Below are positions 47,176-56,990 of a stretch of DNA of 64,000 bases, piece by piece. The translations under genes and the position numbers were made by a program. The DNA lies in contig DVIF01000074.1 in assembly GCA_018711525.1 (NCBI GenBank), positions 1 through 64,000 on the forward strand, written 5' to 3'. Numbering within the stretch: the first letter of the stretch is position 1; each line of letters begins with the position of its first letter. Below the pieces are notes generated by a model that was given only the letters and a program-made list of their open reading frames with translations, ran no database searches and was not told the DNA's origin. The DNA is from Candidatus Ornithospirochaeta stercorigallinarum. GTDB lineage: Bacteria > Spirochaetota > Spirochaetia > Sphaerochaetales > Sphaerochaetaceae.

Positions 47176-48462
47176 ATGGGAGATTTTATGCAGGATTCAA
47201 AAAAAGAGATAATATCATGGGCCCTTTACGACTGGGCGAACTCCGCTTTCGCCACGACTGTTATGGCGGCTTTCTTTCCAATCTTCTTTTCTCAGTACTG
47301 GGCTTATGGCTCGGAGAGTGCGACCAGCACGTTCTATCTAGGGCTTGCAAACAGTTTTGCGAGCATCCTGGTAGCGGCCATGGCTCCGGTGATCGGTGCG
47401 ATCGCAGACCGTGGAAGCTATAGGAAGAAGCTTCTGATATTCTTTTCATTCCTTGGTGCTGTCATGACGGGAGCGCTCTGGTTCGTGTCGATGGGCTCAT
47501 GGCCTCTTGCGGTCATCTTGTATGTCTTTGCAAACATAGGTTTTGCAAGTGCGAACTCGTTCTATGACAGTCTTCTGACGACGGTCGCAAGCCCGAAGAA
47601 GGTCGATTTCGTATCTTCCCTGGGTTATGGCCTCGGCTATATAGGGGGAGGGCTTCTATTCCTTTTGAACGTCCTGATGTATCTGATGCCCCAGGGTTTC
47701 GGCATCCCCGACGGACCGACTGCCATCAGGATAAGCTTTGTCATGGTCGCCATCTGGTGGGCGGTCTTCTCACTTCCCCTTGCCTTTTTCGTGAAAGAGG
47801 AGAAGGGGGACCGCGTCTCACTGAAAGAGGCGGTTCACGATGGCTTTTCCCAGATTGCATCGACACTCAGAAGTCTGAGGAATCTGAAGAACACGGCCAT
47901 ATTCCTCGTTGCATACTGGTGCTACATAGATGGTGTCGATACGATCATAAGGATGGCTACAGATTACGGGACGGCACTCGGTTTTCCCTCAGAGAGCCTG
48001 ATAGTTGCACTTTTGATCACACAGTTCGTCGCATTCCCTTCTGCAATACTATACAACATACTTGGAAAGAGGATCGGGGTGCGTCGTGCAATTCTGATTG
48101 CAATCGGCGCATATGCCGTTATAGCCGTCATTGGCTTCTTCATGACGGATGTGAGCCAGTTCTACATCCTGGCCTGCTGCATAGGCCTCTTCCAGGGAGG
48201 TATACAGGCCCTTTCCAGAAGCTACTATACCAGGTTGATACCGAAAGAGAACACCTCTGAGTTCTATGGGTTCTTCAACATGCTTGGAAAGTTCGCAGCC
48301 ATCATAGGGCCGTTCCTTGTGGGAATAGTCACCTTGATTACAGGTGAGCAGAGATATGGAATCGTATCCCTTGTGATACTCTTTGTGCTCGGGTTTGTCC
48401 TTTTAAGGAGGGTCGATGAGAAGAAAGCATCTGAAGAGATAGAGGCTTTCTCAAAAAGATAA
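47176..48462 (+). CDS. MFS transporter, UMF1/Atg22-like
   Basis: SWALYDWANSAFATTVMAAFFPIFFSQYW; 12 TM. Confidence 0.88.
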   Translation: MGDFMQDSKKEIISWALYDWANSAFATTVMAAFFPIFFSQYWAYGSESATSTFYLGLANSFASILVAAMAPVIGAIADRGSYRKKLLIFFSFLGAVMTGALWFVSMGSWPLAVILYVFANIGFASANSFYDSLLTTVASPKKVDFVSSLGYGLGYIGGGLLFLLNVLMYLMPQGFGIPDGPTAIRISFVMVAIWWAVFSLPLAFFVKEEKGDRVSLKEAVHDGFSQIASTLRSLRNLKNTAIFLVAYWCYIDGVDTIIRMATDYGTALGFPSESLIVALLITQFVAFPSAILYNILGKRIGVRRAILIAIGAYAVIAVIGFFMTDVSQFYILACCIGLFQGGIQALSRSYYTRLIPKENTSEFYGFFNMLGKFAAIIGPFLVGIVTLITGEQRYGIVSLVILFVLGFVLLRRVDEKKASEEIEAFSKR

Positions 48463-48552
48463 GCCTGAAAAGGCTGTTGTCCCTTACTCGAAAATTGTTT
48501 TCATCTACTCCTTCCGTCATGCTATCATTGCATGTAAAGGAGATGTCTTTAG

Positions 48553-50856
48553 ATGGATGCTGAGAAGATAGTACAAGAGCTGAGTCTTGAAGAGAAGGCG
48601 GCTTTGACAGTCGGAGCCGCCTTTTGGTTCTTTGAGGGTAATGAGAGGCTTTGCGTCCCCAGGACGCTTGTCACCGATGGTCCTCATGGCATAAGGAAGC
48701 AGAAGGTGATCGATTCCCTTATGGGCTCAGGGGAGAGTGTGGAGGCAACCTGCTTCCCTCCAGCCTGCCTGAGCGCAGCGAGCTGGGACCCTGATTTGAT
48801 TGAAGAGGAAGGGTCTGCCATCGCCGCGGAGGCATCAAGTGAAGGCGTCTCCATAGTCCTCGGACCCGGGACGAATATAAAGAGAAGTCCCTTGTGCGGC
48901 AGGAATTTCGAGTATTTCAGCGAGGATCCGTTTCTCTCAGGTGAGATCGCCAGTGCATGGATCAAGGGTGTTCAGAAGAACGGCATAGGAACATCTCTCA
49001 AGCATTTTGCAGCAAACAGCCAGGAGAAGAAGAGGCTTGTAAGCAATTCTGTAGTGGATGAGAGGGCGCTCAGGGAGATATATCTATCTGCCTTTGAGAA
49101 GGCCGTAAGGGAGAGTCAGCCCTGGACTGTGATGTGCTCCTACAACATGATAAACGGCACATACTCTTCGGATAACAGATGGCTTCTGACTGATGTGCTG
49201 AGAGAAGAATGGGGCTTTGAAGGGCTTGTCGTCACCGACTGGGGTGCGATGAACGACAGGGTTGCGGGCATCAAGGCAGGTCTGGACGTGGAGATGCCGG
49301 GGCCTGATGATGCGAATGTGAACGCAGTTGTAAAAGCCGTAAAAGAAAAGAGGCTCAGCCAAGAAGAGCTGGACAAGGTGGTCCTGAGGATAGTTGGCAC
49401 CGCACTTGAAGCAGAGAAGAATAGGAAAAGAGGTTCCTCTTACGATAAGATAAGCCATCATGAGCTGGTCAGGAGGATAGCATCGGAGTCTTTTGTACTG
49501 CTGAAGAATGAATCCCTTCTTCCGCTTGATGGAAGCAAAAGCTATGCCGTTCTGGGTGAGTTTGCTGAAAAACCGAGGATCCAGGGGAATGGAAGCAGTC
49601 AGATAAACAGCAACTATGTGGATACCCCATTGGAGATGCTCAAGAAGGCCGGTTATGATATCTCCTACGCCCCTGGATATTCCCTCGAAAGAATCGATGA
49701 TGATTCCCTTTTAAAAGAAGCGGTTGCATTGGCAAAGGAGAAAGACGCCGTAATAGTATTCGCAGGTCTTACTAGGGAAAGCGAGAGTGAGGGCTTTGAC
49801 AGGACTGATCTTTCTCTTCCTGGAATCCATGATGAGTTGATAGAAAAGGTTGCTGCAGTCAACGAGAGCGTAATTGTGGTCCTTTATGGTGGTTCCCCAT
49901 TCCTCATGCCGTGGCTTGAGCGTGTCAAGAGCGTCGTCCTGGGCTATCTGCCGGGAGATGCTGCAGGTAGTGCGACAGTCGATGTGCTCAGCGGAAGGGT
50001 CAATCCATCTGGAAAGCTCCCTGAGACCTTCCCCCTCTCCATTGAGGACACCCCTTCGTATGGGAATTTCGCTACAGAGGAAAAGAATGTCCTCTACAAG
50101 GAGTCCCTGCTGGTAGGATACAGGTATTACGACTACATGAAGAAGAGCGTCCTGTTTCCTTTCGGTTTCGGTCTGAGCTATACGACTTTCAGCTATGAGG
50201 ATATCAAGGCGGAATATGATGATGAGCTTGGAAAGGGGTGCGTCACCGTAAAGGTAAGGAACACAGGAAGCCGGGATGGTGCTGAGACTGTCGAGATTTA
50301 TCTGGAGAAGCTTGAGAGTCTGATCTTCCGTCCTCTGAGGGAGCTTAAAGGGTTCAAGAAGGTATTTTTGAAGAAGGGGGAGGCAAAAGAGGTTGTCATT
50401 CCGCTTTCAGAGAGGTCTTTCGCATATTATTCCGTCCCCCTTGGACGCTATGATGTCGAGGATGGAAAATACAGGATATATGCAGCCTCCTCTTCCCGTG
50501 ATCTGCGTCTGAGCGTTGATGTTACGGTAAGGGGAAATAAGAGCCCTCAGGTGATGAAATGGCGTCCTGGTGATGATTTTGCACTGCTTTTCAAGGATGG
50601 CAAGCTCCCTCTTTCTCCTGAAAGCAGCGGTATAACAATGAACTCCACCCTTTCAGAGGTCCTTGAGGATGAAAAGGCTTCCCTGGTGTTCAAACCCCTT
50701 GTAGATGCCTTCATAACCCCGTTCCAGGGAAAAAGTGATGGAATGAGCAGGATGCAGGTCGCTATGGCAGCCGATATGCCTCTCAGGGCAGCTGCTGTCC
50801 TTACAGGTGCGATAAGCCTGGATGAAATAAGGGAGAAACTTGAAGAACTGACTTGA
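48553..50856 (+). CDS. GH3 family beta-glucosidase with fibronectin type III-like domain
   Basis: VTDGPHGIRKQ, GFEGLVVTDWGAM, YRYYDYMKKSVLFPFGFGLSYTTF. Confidence 0.94.
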   Translation: MDAEKIVQELSLEEKAALTVGAAFWFFEGNERLCVPRTLVTDGPHGIRKQKVIDSLMGSGESVEATCFPPACLSAASWDPDLIEEEGSAIAAEASSEGVSIVLGPGTNIKRSPLCGRNFEYFSEDPFLSGEIASAWIKGVQKNGIGTSLKHFAANSQEKKRLVSNSVVDERALREIYLSAFEKAVRESQPWTVMCSYNMINGTYSSDNRWLLTDVLREEWGFEGLVVTDWGAMNDRVAGIKAGLDVEMPGPDDANVNAVVKAVKEKRLSQEELDKVVLRIVGTALEAEKNRKRGSSYDKISHHELVRRIASESFVLLKNESLLPLDGSKSYAVLGEFAEKPRIQGNGSSQINSNYVDTPLEMLKKAGYDISYAPGYSLERIDDDSLLKEAVALAKEKDAVIVFAGLTRESESEGFDRTDLSLPGIHDELIEKVAAVNESVIVVLYGGSPFLMPWLERVKSVVLGYLPGDAAGSATVDVLSGRVNPSGKLPETFPLSIEDTPSYGNFATEEKNVLYKESLLVGYRYYDYMKKSVLFPFGFGLSYTTFSYEDIKAEYDDELGKGCVTVKVRNTGSRDGAETVEIYLEKLESLIFRPLRELKGFKKVFLKKGEAKEVVIPLSERSFAYYSVPLGRYDVEDGKYRIYAASSSRDLRLSVDVTVRGNKSPQVMKWRPGDDFALLFKDGKLPLSPESSGITMNSTLSEVLEDEKASLVFKPLVDAFITPFQGKSDGMSRMQVAMAADMPLRAAAVLTGAISLDEIREKLEELT

Positions 50857-50905
50857 ATGAAGAAAAAAGCATGATATCATTTTGTTTATGAGTGGAGGAC
50901 AAATG

Positions 50906-51547
50906 AAAAAGATAGTTCTTTCTGTGTCTGTTCTGTTTGTCTTCTGTTGTTCTGTTTGTGCCGCTATTAGTGTGAGGGAGACCAATATAGCGCTTTCGTC
51001 TGCTCTTGACGGGACGATTTCTGCGGTGGCTTCGGTCACCTCCAACCCCACAATATCCCTGCAGGGGATATCTTTTGAATATGACGAGGAGGGGCTGCCA
51101 TGGCGAGTGGTGTTCACACGCTCCGATCTCTCTTCTTATCTCGAGGCCCTCAGCTTCAATGGATCAGGCTGGCGCAGTTGGTATGAGACGTTGTTGAATC
51201 AGAGTTCATCAACATCCTCTCAGTCGCCTTTTGCCGCCAAGGCGATCGAGTATCTGGTCTCCTCCGGATATGGTAAAGGCGATGTCGTCCTGGATGGCAC
51301 GATTACTCTCGAAAAGGGAAATGCGGCAGATCTTGGATTGCTTGCCTCCGACACCTCCTGGTCAGGTCTTGTCCTGCCGCTTTCGATAAGCCTTATGATA
51401 AGCGGCAGCGAGCTTTCCTCCTCCCTGATCGTCGAGGGAAGTGTTGAAATAATCGGTGGAGAAGATTTCAAGATTACAGTATACTCTGATAACCTGAAGA
51501 TAAACGGAGAGACGGTAAGCTTCTCTCCGTTTGAGATATCATATTGA
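50906..51547 (+). CDS. Hypothetical secreted protein
   Basis: MKKIVLSVSVLFVFCCSVCAA signal peptide; no family recognised. Confidence 0.5.
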   Translation, partial: KKIVLSVSVLFVFCCSVCAAISVRETNIALSSALDGTISAVASVTSNPTISLQGISFEYDEEGLPWRVVFTRSDLSSYLEALSFNGSGWRSWYETLLNQSSSTSSQSPFAAKAIEYLVSSGYGKGDVVLDGTITLEKGNAADLGLLASDTSWSGLVLPLSISLMISGSELSSSLIVEGSVEIIGGEDFKITVYSDNLKINGETVSFSPFEISY

Positions 51548-51566
51548 AAAAAGGAGATATGGATAT

Positions 51567-52859
51567 ATGGATAGGGTTGATGATTTTCTGATCCGCCATA
51601 AGATCAAGGCTGAGACGATAGATGATGCTGCTGTGCTCTCTTCATTCCTCAGTGAGATGGAGAAAGGGCTCAATGGGGAGAAAAGCAGCCTTCAGATGAT
51701 TCCGACATACTGCTCCCTTGAGGGGAATATCAAGCCGGGGGACAAGGTCATTGTCCTTGATGCCGGCGGGACGAACTTCAGGACATGTCTTGTCACTTTC
51801 AATGACGAACTTGAGCCTGAGATCAGCGATTTCAAAAAAGTCGGTATGCCCGGGGTGAAGAGCGAGGTGAGTGCGAAGGAGTTCTTTTCCACCCTTGCCG
51901 ATAATGTCGAGCGTCTCATAGACAAGGCCGACAAGATAGGTTTCTGCTTCTCTTATGCTGCAACCATCACAGAAGACCATGACGGAATTCCTATCATGTT
52001 CTCAAAGGAGATAAAAGCCCCTGAGGTCATCGGCATGCCGATCGGTGCATCTTTACTAAAGGAGCTTGAGTCGAGGGGGCATGATGTATCGAAGAAGAAG
52101 GTGTCTGTCGTAAACGATACTGTTGCAACCCTCCTTGCAACAAAGGCGAAATGCTCTTTCCCTTGCTCCGGATATATCGGATTCATCCTTGGAACCGGTA
52201 CGAATACAGCTTATGCTGAGCTTAACAGCAATATCGGTAAGATCAGGATGGGAGACGGGGCTCAGAGACAGATCATAAATGTCGAATCGGGTGATATGCA
52301 TCTTACCCTCGGGGATATCGACAAGGCGTTTGTCGCAGGAACGAAGGACCCCGGGAGCTATTTCTTTGAAAAGGCCATAAGCGGGGCTTATCTCGGGCCG
52401 TTCAGTCATCTTGTAATCAGCGTGGCTATTAAGGAAGGAGTACTGACTAAGGGCTTTGGAGAAAGATTTGCTCTCATTCCGACACTCTCTACGACCTATA
52501 TGTCCAATTATCTTGAGATGCCGAACAACAGGGACTATGTCCTCGTCTCCCTCATCGATAATGAAGAGGATGCATCTGCATTGTACAGGATACTGGATGC
52601 TGTCATAGAGAGGGCTGCGAAGCTTACTGCGATTAATCTTACCGCTGCTGTCTTGAAAAGCGGATTGGGAACTAGCCCTAGGCTTCCTGTCATCATAAAT
52701 GCAGATGGCACGACGTTCTACAAGACCGAGGGCCTTGAGTTCTACACAAGGAAATACCTGTTCGATATCCTTCAGAAGAAGCATGGCAGATATGTGAAGA
52801 TCGTAAATGTTCCTGACAGCCCCGTCTATGGAGCTGCTATTGCGGGATGTTCTGTTTAA
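51567..52859 (+). CDS. Hexokinase
   Basis: VIVLDAGGTNFRTCLV, GFCFSYAATITEDHDG, GFILGTGTNTAYAE. Confidence 0.93.
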   Translation: MDRVDDFLIRHKIKAETIDDAAVLSSFLSEMEKGLNGEKSSLQMIPTYCSLEGNIKPGDKVIVLDAGGTNFRTCLVTFNDELEPEISDFKKVGMPGVKSEVSAKEFFSTLADNVERLIDKADKIGFCFSYAATITEDHDGIPIMFSKEIKAPEVIGMPIGASLLKELESRGHDVSKKKVSVVNDTVATLLATKAKCSFPCSGYIGFILGTGTNTAYAELNSNIGKIRMGDGAQRQIINVESGDMHLTLGDIDKAFVAGTKDPGSYFFEKAISGAYLGPFSHLVISVAIKEGVLTKGFGERFALIPTLSTTYMSNYLEMPNNRDYVLVSLIDNEEDASALYRILDAVIERAAKLTAINLTAAVLKSGLGTSPRLPVIINADGTTFYKTEGLEFYTRKYLFDILQKKHGRYVKIVNVPDSPVYGAAIAGCSV

Positions 52860-53675
52860 ATGAGCAGTGTTGTCGCAATACATGATCTGAGCCTCTGGTC
52901 CAAGTCGAGCCTTTCCGTGGTCCTGCCTGTGCTGGAGGCGATGAATCATGAGGTCTTCATGCTTCCTACGATGATCCTGAGCACTCAGAGCGACGGCTAT
53001 CCGATTCTGGTCAAGAAGGACCTCTCTGCTGATATCTACTCATTCTACGAGCAGGTCAAGGAATATGGATATAGCTTTGATGCCGTCTATTCAGGATATC
53101 TGGGAAATGCCGAGATAATCGAATCGGTGGACCGGATCATGAAGGAAGAAGACGCTCTGACTCTTGTGGATCCCGTGCTCGGTGATAACGGTGAGCTTTA
53201 TCAGGGGATGGTCGAGGAGAACATAGCATCATCCAGAAAACTGGTGGAGCATGCTGATATCATAACACCGAATATCACAGAGGCATCGATACTTACTGGT
53301 ATGAGTATATTGAATAGTTATTCAAATGAAGATATCCGCTCAGTCGTGTCGTCTCTGAGGAAAATCGGACCGGAGAAAGGGATAATAACATCCGTCCCTC
53401 TTTCCATCGGAAAGCTTGGAAATGTTGCATATGAGGCTGATGATATGAGGATCTTCGCTTATGAGGACCTCTGTGTCTCATACCCGGGAAGCGGGGATCT
53501 CTTCGCATCCCTTTTCCTTTCCCTCCATCTTGCGGGGTATTCCTATTTCCCATCCGTCAGGATGAGCGGTGAGATGACTACAAGGGCAATCAGGTATGCA
53601 AAGGAGACGAAAAGGGAGAGACGGATGGGCATAAGCCTTGTTCCTGTGATGAACGACATCAGGGAGGTGCTATGA
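52860..53675 (+). CDS. Pyridoxal/pyridoxine kinase
   Basis: VAIHDLSLWSKSSLSVVLPVLEAMNHEVFMLPTMILSTQSDGY, DPVLGDNGELY, ITPNITEASILTG. Confidence 0.87.
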   Translation: MSSVVAIHDLSLWSKSSLSVVLPVLEAMNHEVFMLPTMILSTQSDGYPILVKKDLSADIYSFYEQVKEYGYSFDAVYSGYLGNAEIIESVDRIMKEEDALTLVDPVLGDNGELYQGMVEENIASSRKLVEHADIITPNITEASILTGMSILNSYSNEDIRSVVSSLRKIGPEKGIITSVPLSIGKLGNVAYEADDMRIFAYEDLCVSYPGSGDLFASLFLSLHLAGYSYFPSVRMSGEMTTRAIRYAKETKRERRMGISLVPVMNDIREVL

Positions 53676-54241
53676 AAGCCCTGATAGCAGCAAGCAGCAG
53701 AGAGGAGCTTTCTGCATTCAAAGATGAAAGGTACATCAAAGTAGTGACAGGGGTGGGGCTTTCTCTTGCTGCTGTGAACACCGTAAAGGCGATAATCGAG
53801 TTTGACCCTGATATCGTTATAAACATCGGCAGTGCAGGAAGCCTCAAAAGCTGTCATCCCGTAGGCTCGGTGCTCTCTTTTTCCTCTGTCTACTGCAAGG
53901 ACCAGGATCTGAGTCTTTACCATCTTGCCCCATACGCGACAATCATGAGCGACGGCTCGACAGTAAGGGAGATGAAGCTCATCGGAGATGAGAACATCCT
54001 CCTCTCTTCATCTTCCTTCTCCTCTGAGAAAGATGACCTGGTGAATGCCGATGCCGCTGATATGGAGTGCTATTCCGTGGCACTTGCCTCATATCTCTGC
54101 CGGAAGAGGTGTGCATCGTTCAAGCTCATAACCGACATCGTAGGCGAGAGGCCTTTGATCTCTGATTACAAGAGGATACTCCGCGAGGGGCGGATTCATC
54201 TGGAAGAGGAAGTTAGAATGTTTTTAGATAATATTAGATAA
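53672..54241 (+). CDS. MTA/SAH nucleosidase-like (PNP_UDP_1) protein
   Basis: GVGLSLAAVNTVKAIIEFDPDIVINIGSAGSL; ADMECYSVA...LITD. Confidence 0.8.
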   Translation: MKALIAASSREELSAFKDERYIKVVTGVGLSLAAVNTVKAIIEFDPDIVINIGSAGSLKSCHPVGSVLSFSSVYCKDQDLSLYHLAPYATIMSDGSTVREMKLIGDENILLSSSSFSSEKDDLVNADAADMECYSVALASYLCRKRCASFKLITDIVGERPLISDYKRILREGRIHLEEEVRMFLDNIR

Positions 54242-54302
54242 TTATATTATTCCGAATTTGGATTTTTATTTTTAGAATAGAATTTATTTCTGATAATAAT
54301 AA

Positions 54303-54322
54303 AAGGCAGGAAACCCTGCCTT
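54303..54322 (-). terminator. pyk terminator
   Basis: AAGGCAGG-aaac-CCTGCCTT with A-rich + strand flank. Confidence 0.65.
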
Positions 54323-54329
54323 GTTTCAT

Positions 54330-55745
54330 TTAAAGATATGTGATCTGCATCGTATCTGCATACTGATATCCTGTCATGCTTCCGGATATGATCACAGCAA
54401 GCTCTCCTTTCTCGATGATGTTCGTGCTTAGTGCGAGCTTGATGGAGTTCTTCTTCATCTCCGAAGTATCTTCCGTGTATGGAGCATGGATTGGATAGAC
54501 TCCGAAATAGAGCCTGAGCTGTCTGCATGCCTTTTCGTCCGTCACACAGGCGATGATCGGCGCCTCTGGTCTGTAGAACGAGGTGAGCAGTGCTGTCCTT
54601 CCCGTTGCGGACATGCAGATTATGGCCTTTGCATCCAGGAAGTAGGATGCATCGACACTTGCACTTGCAATCGTGTTCGGGATATCCTCGTTGAGCTTGA
54701 GCTGGTTGGATAAGAACCTCTCCTTGTTGTCTATCTGGTCCTCGGTGTACTCTGCAATCGCCGCCATCGCCTTTACAGCCTCAACAGGGTATTTCCCTGC
54801 TGCGGTCTCCCCGCTTAGCATGAGGCATGTGGTTCCATCATAAATTGCGTTCGCAACGTCGGAGACCTCTGCTCTTGTCGGCCTGGGATGCTCCGTCATG
54901 CTCTCGAGCATCTGGGTTGCAGTCACGACGAGCTTTCCTCGTTTATAGCATTTGGCGATTATGCTCTTCTGGATGCTCGGCAGTTCCCTGAATGGAATCT
55001 CTACTCCCATATCCCCTCGGGCTACCATGACACCATCTGCGATATCTATTATGGAATCGAGGTTCTGTACACCGCTCTGGTTCTCGATCTTTGCGATGAT
55101 CTTTATCCTCTCTCCGCCGTTGACGTTCAAAAGCTTCCTCAGCTTCTTAACATCCTCCACCGTCCTTACGAAACTTGCAGCGATGTAGTCGACATCCATC
55201 TCTATTCCGAATAGTATGTCCTTCCTGTCGCGCTCGGAGATATAGCTCTGGTCGATTTCGACCCCCGGGATGTTTATGCTCTTATGGTTGCTTATCCTTC
55301 CGCCGTTCTTTACACGGCAGACGACATCGGTTCCCTTCACCTCTTCGACAGTCATGGAGACAAGACCGTCGTCAATCAGGATCTCATCGCCTTTTCTCAC
55401 ATCTTCCGATAGATACGGGAATGTGACGCTGACGCCATCCTGATTCCCGATTGCATTCTCATCTGCATAGAGAGTGAAGACCTGTCCTTCCTCAAGTATT
55501 ACAAAACCGTTCTCAAAATCCCTTACCCTGATTTCAGGCCCTTTCGTGTCAAGGATGAGAGGTATCTCCATCTTGAGTTCTTTCGCAACTCTCTTGACCC
55601 TGTCCATCCTTGCTTTGTGTTCTTCATGGGAGCCATGGGAGAAATTGAACCTTGCAGCATCCATTCCAGCAAGCATCAGGTCCTTGATTTTCTCATCATT
55701 GTCCACACTGGGACCCATTGTGCAAATTATCTTTGTCTGTCTCAT
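54330..55745 (-). CDS. pyk: Pyruvate kinase
   Basis: MRQTKIICTMGPSVDNDEKI, MVARGDMGVEIP, ATQMLESM. Confidence 0.97.
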   Translation of the reverse strand: MRQTKIICTMGPSVDNDEKIKDLMLAGMDAARFNFSHGSHEEHKARMDRVKRVAKELKMEIPLILDTKGPEIRVRDFENGFVILEEGQVFTLYADENAIGNQDGVSVTFPYLSEDVRKGDEILIDDGLVSMTVEEVKGTDVVCRVKNGGRISNHKSINIPGVEIDQSYISERDRKDILFGIEMDVDYIAASFVRTVEDVKKLRKLLNVNGGERIKIIAKIENQSGVQNLDSIIDIADGVMVARGDMGVEIPFRELPSIQKSIIAKCYKRGKLVVTATQMLESMTEHPRPTRAEVSDVANAIYDGTTCLMLSGETAAGKYPVEAVKAMAAIAEYTEDQIDNKERFLSNQLKLNEDIPNTIASASVDASYFLDAKAIICMSATGRTALLTSFYRPEAPIIACVTDEKACRQLRLYFGVYPIHAPYTEDTSEMKKNSIKLALSTNIIEKGELAVIISGSMTGYQYADTMQITYL

Positions 55746-55861
55746 ATATTTCCTCAACAACATGCTAGCACAAATAATACAAACAAGTTAAGGAATCTGA
55801 GGTGAAATTGTATGATAATCCACCTTGTTATGAAATATAGGGGAGCTTGTATCCTCCTCTC

Positions 55862-56980
55862 TCATGGGCTTTGGAAAAGTCTGACAGAGTCCCTCGTACT
55901 GCTTTCTGCGAGCGCCTGTGCAAAACCCTCGATTTCCGCCCTCTGGTTCTCATAGGCTTTCTCAGCTCCTCTTTGCAGCAGGGCAAGGCTTTCTTTTGAT
56001 GTGTCATCGAGTGCTATCCTCCTTTCAAGGACATCGGAATATATCCTGAGATATCTCACATCCTTCATGCTTGCTATCTCCTCGTTCACGAGGTTCTCCT
56101 GTGCGTTTGAGTACACCCGGGTTATGTTCGATGCCCATGAGGCCGCACCTCCGCTTATCCTGCTGGGGTCGAATGAGAAGGCTCTCTTGCATGTGGAGAG
56201 TGAGAGGATTCTGAATTCATCAGCATCCGGATAGAGCCTCTTCGCCTCGATATATGCGATCATAGCCGGGTTGTTTGCGACAAGTCCTCCATCGGAGAGG
56301 ATGAGCTTTTCACCTGTTTGCCTGTCGCTTATTATCGCAGGAGGGAAATAGAGCGGGGCTGCGGTAGAGGCCCTTGCCGCCTCTCTGGATAGGTATCCGT
56401 GGCTGTCATAGCTTCTGAATACGTACGGCCTTGCGTTCGGACAGTCGTATGCGACTGCCAGAGTAGGTGAGAGTGCCTCGTCAAGCCTTATATGACCAAG
56501 CTGTTCGAGAAGAAACGCTTCAAGAGGTTTCTCATCATACTTCACCTGGAAGAGCTGACTGAGTGCATTCAGTGTCGTCCGGGGGAAGATTCTCGATCCG
56601 TGCCTGAGATAGAAGTCGCTCAAAGAGTCAGGTGCGGTGGAGGGAAGGATGTAGCCTTTGAACCTTTCTTCTTTCCTAAGCAGCCCTTTTCTGTATGTTT
56701 CAAATACCTTGAACGGTTCGAGGGAATCTGTTCTCAGTGCCGACTTTCCCGCAGGGGCTGTAAGGCCGAGTGCGAGAAGGGCGCCGGTACTTGTCCCTGC
56801 TACAAGGTCGAAATGGGCATACAGCGGTCTCTTGTCCCCTCTTTCCTTAACCAAGGCGTCGATCTTCGAGAGTATGTAGGCGGGGATGATTCCGCGCATT
56901 CCCCCTCCGTCGATGGAGAGGATGTATCTGATGTCTTTCCCTTCTCTTCTGCTTGTGAAGAAGTCTGTGAGTTTACCCAT
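55862..56980 (-). CDS. Patatin-like phospholipase
   Basis: DGGGMRGIIPAYIL, GTSTGA (nucleophile), SDGGLVANNP. Confidence 0.92.
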   Translation of the reverse strand: MGKLTDFFTSRREGKDIRYILSIDGGGMRGIIPAYILSKIDALVKERGDKRPLYAHFDLVAGTSTGALLALGLTAPAGKSALRTDSLEPFKVFETYRKGLLRKEERFKGYILPSTAPDSLSDFYLRHGSRIFPRTTLNALSQLFQVKYDEKPLEAFLLEQLGHIRLDEALSPTLAVAYDCPNARPYVFRSYDSHGYLSREAARASTAAPLYFPPAIISDRQTGEKLILSDGGLVANNPAMIAYIEAKRLYPDADEFRILSLSTCKRAFSFDPSRISGGAASWASNITRVYSNAQENLVNEEIASMKDVRYLRIYSDVLERRIALDDTSKESLALLQRGAEKAYENQRAEIEGFAQALAESSTRDSVRLFQSP

Positions 56981-56990
56981 TTCGGATTAA

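Noticed and set aside
55862-56980. Patatin phospholipase as a CBASS (CapV-like) antiphage effector
   Set aside because: No CD-NTase, HORMA/TRIP13 or Cap2/Cap3 genes nearby; neighbours are pyk and a radical SAM gene
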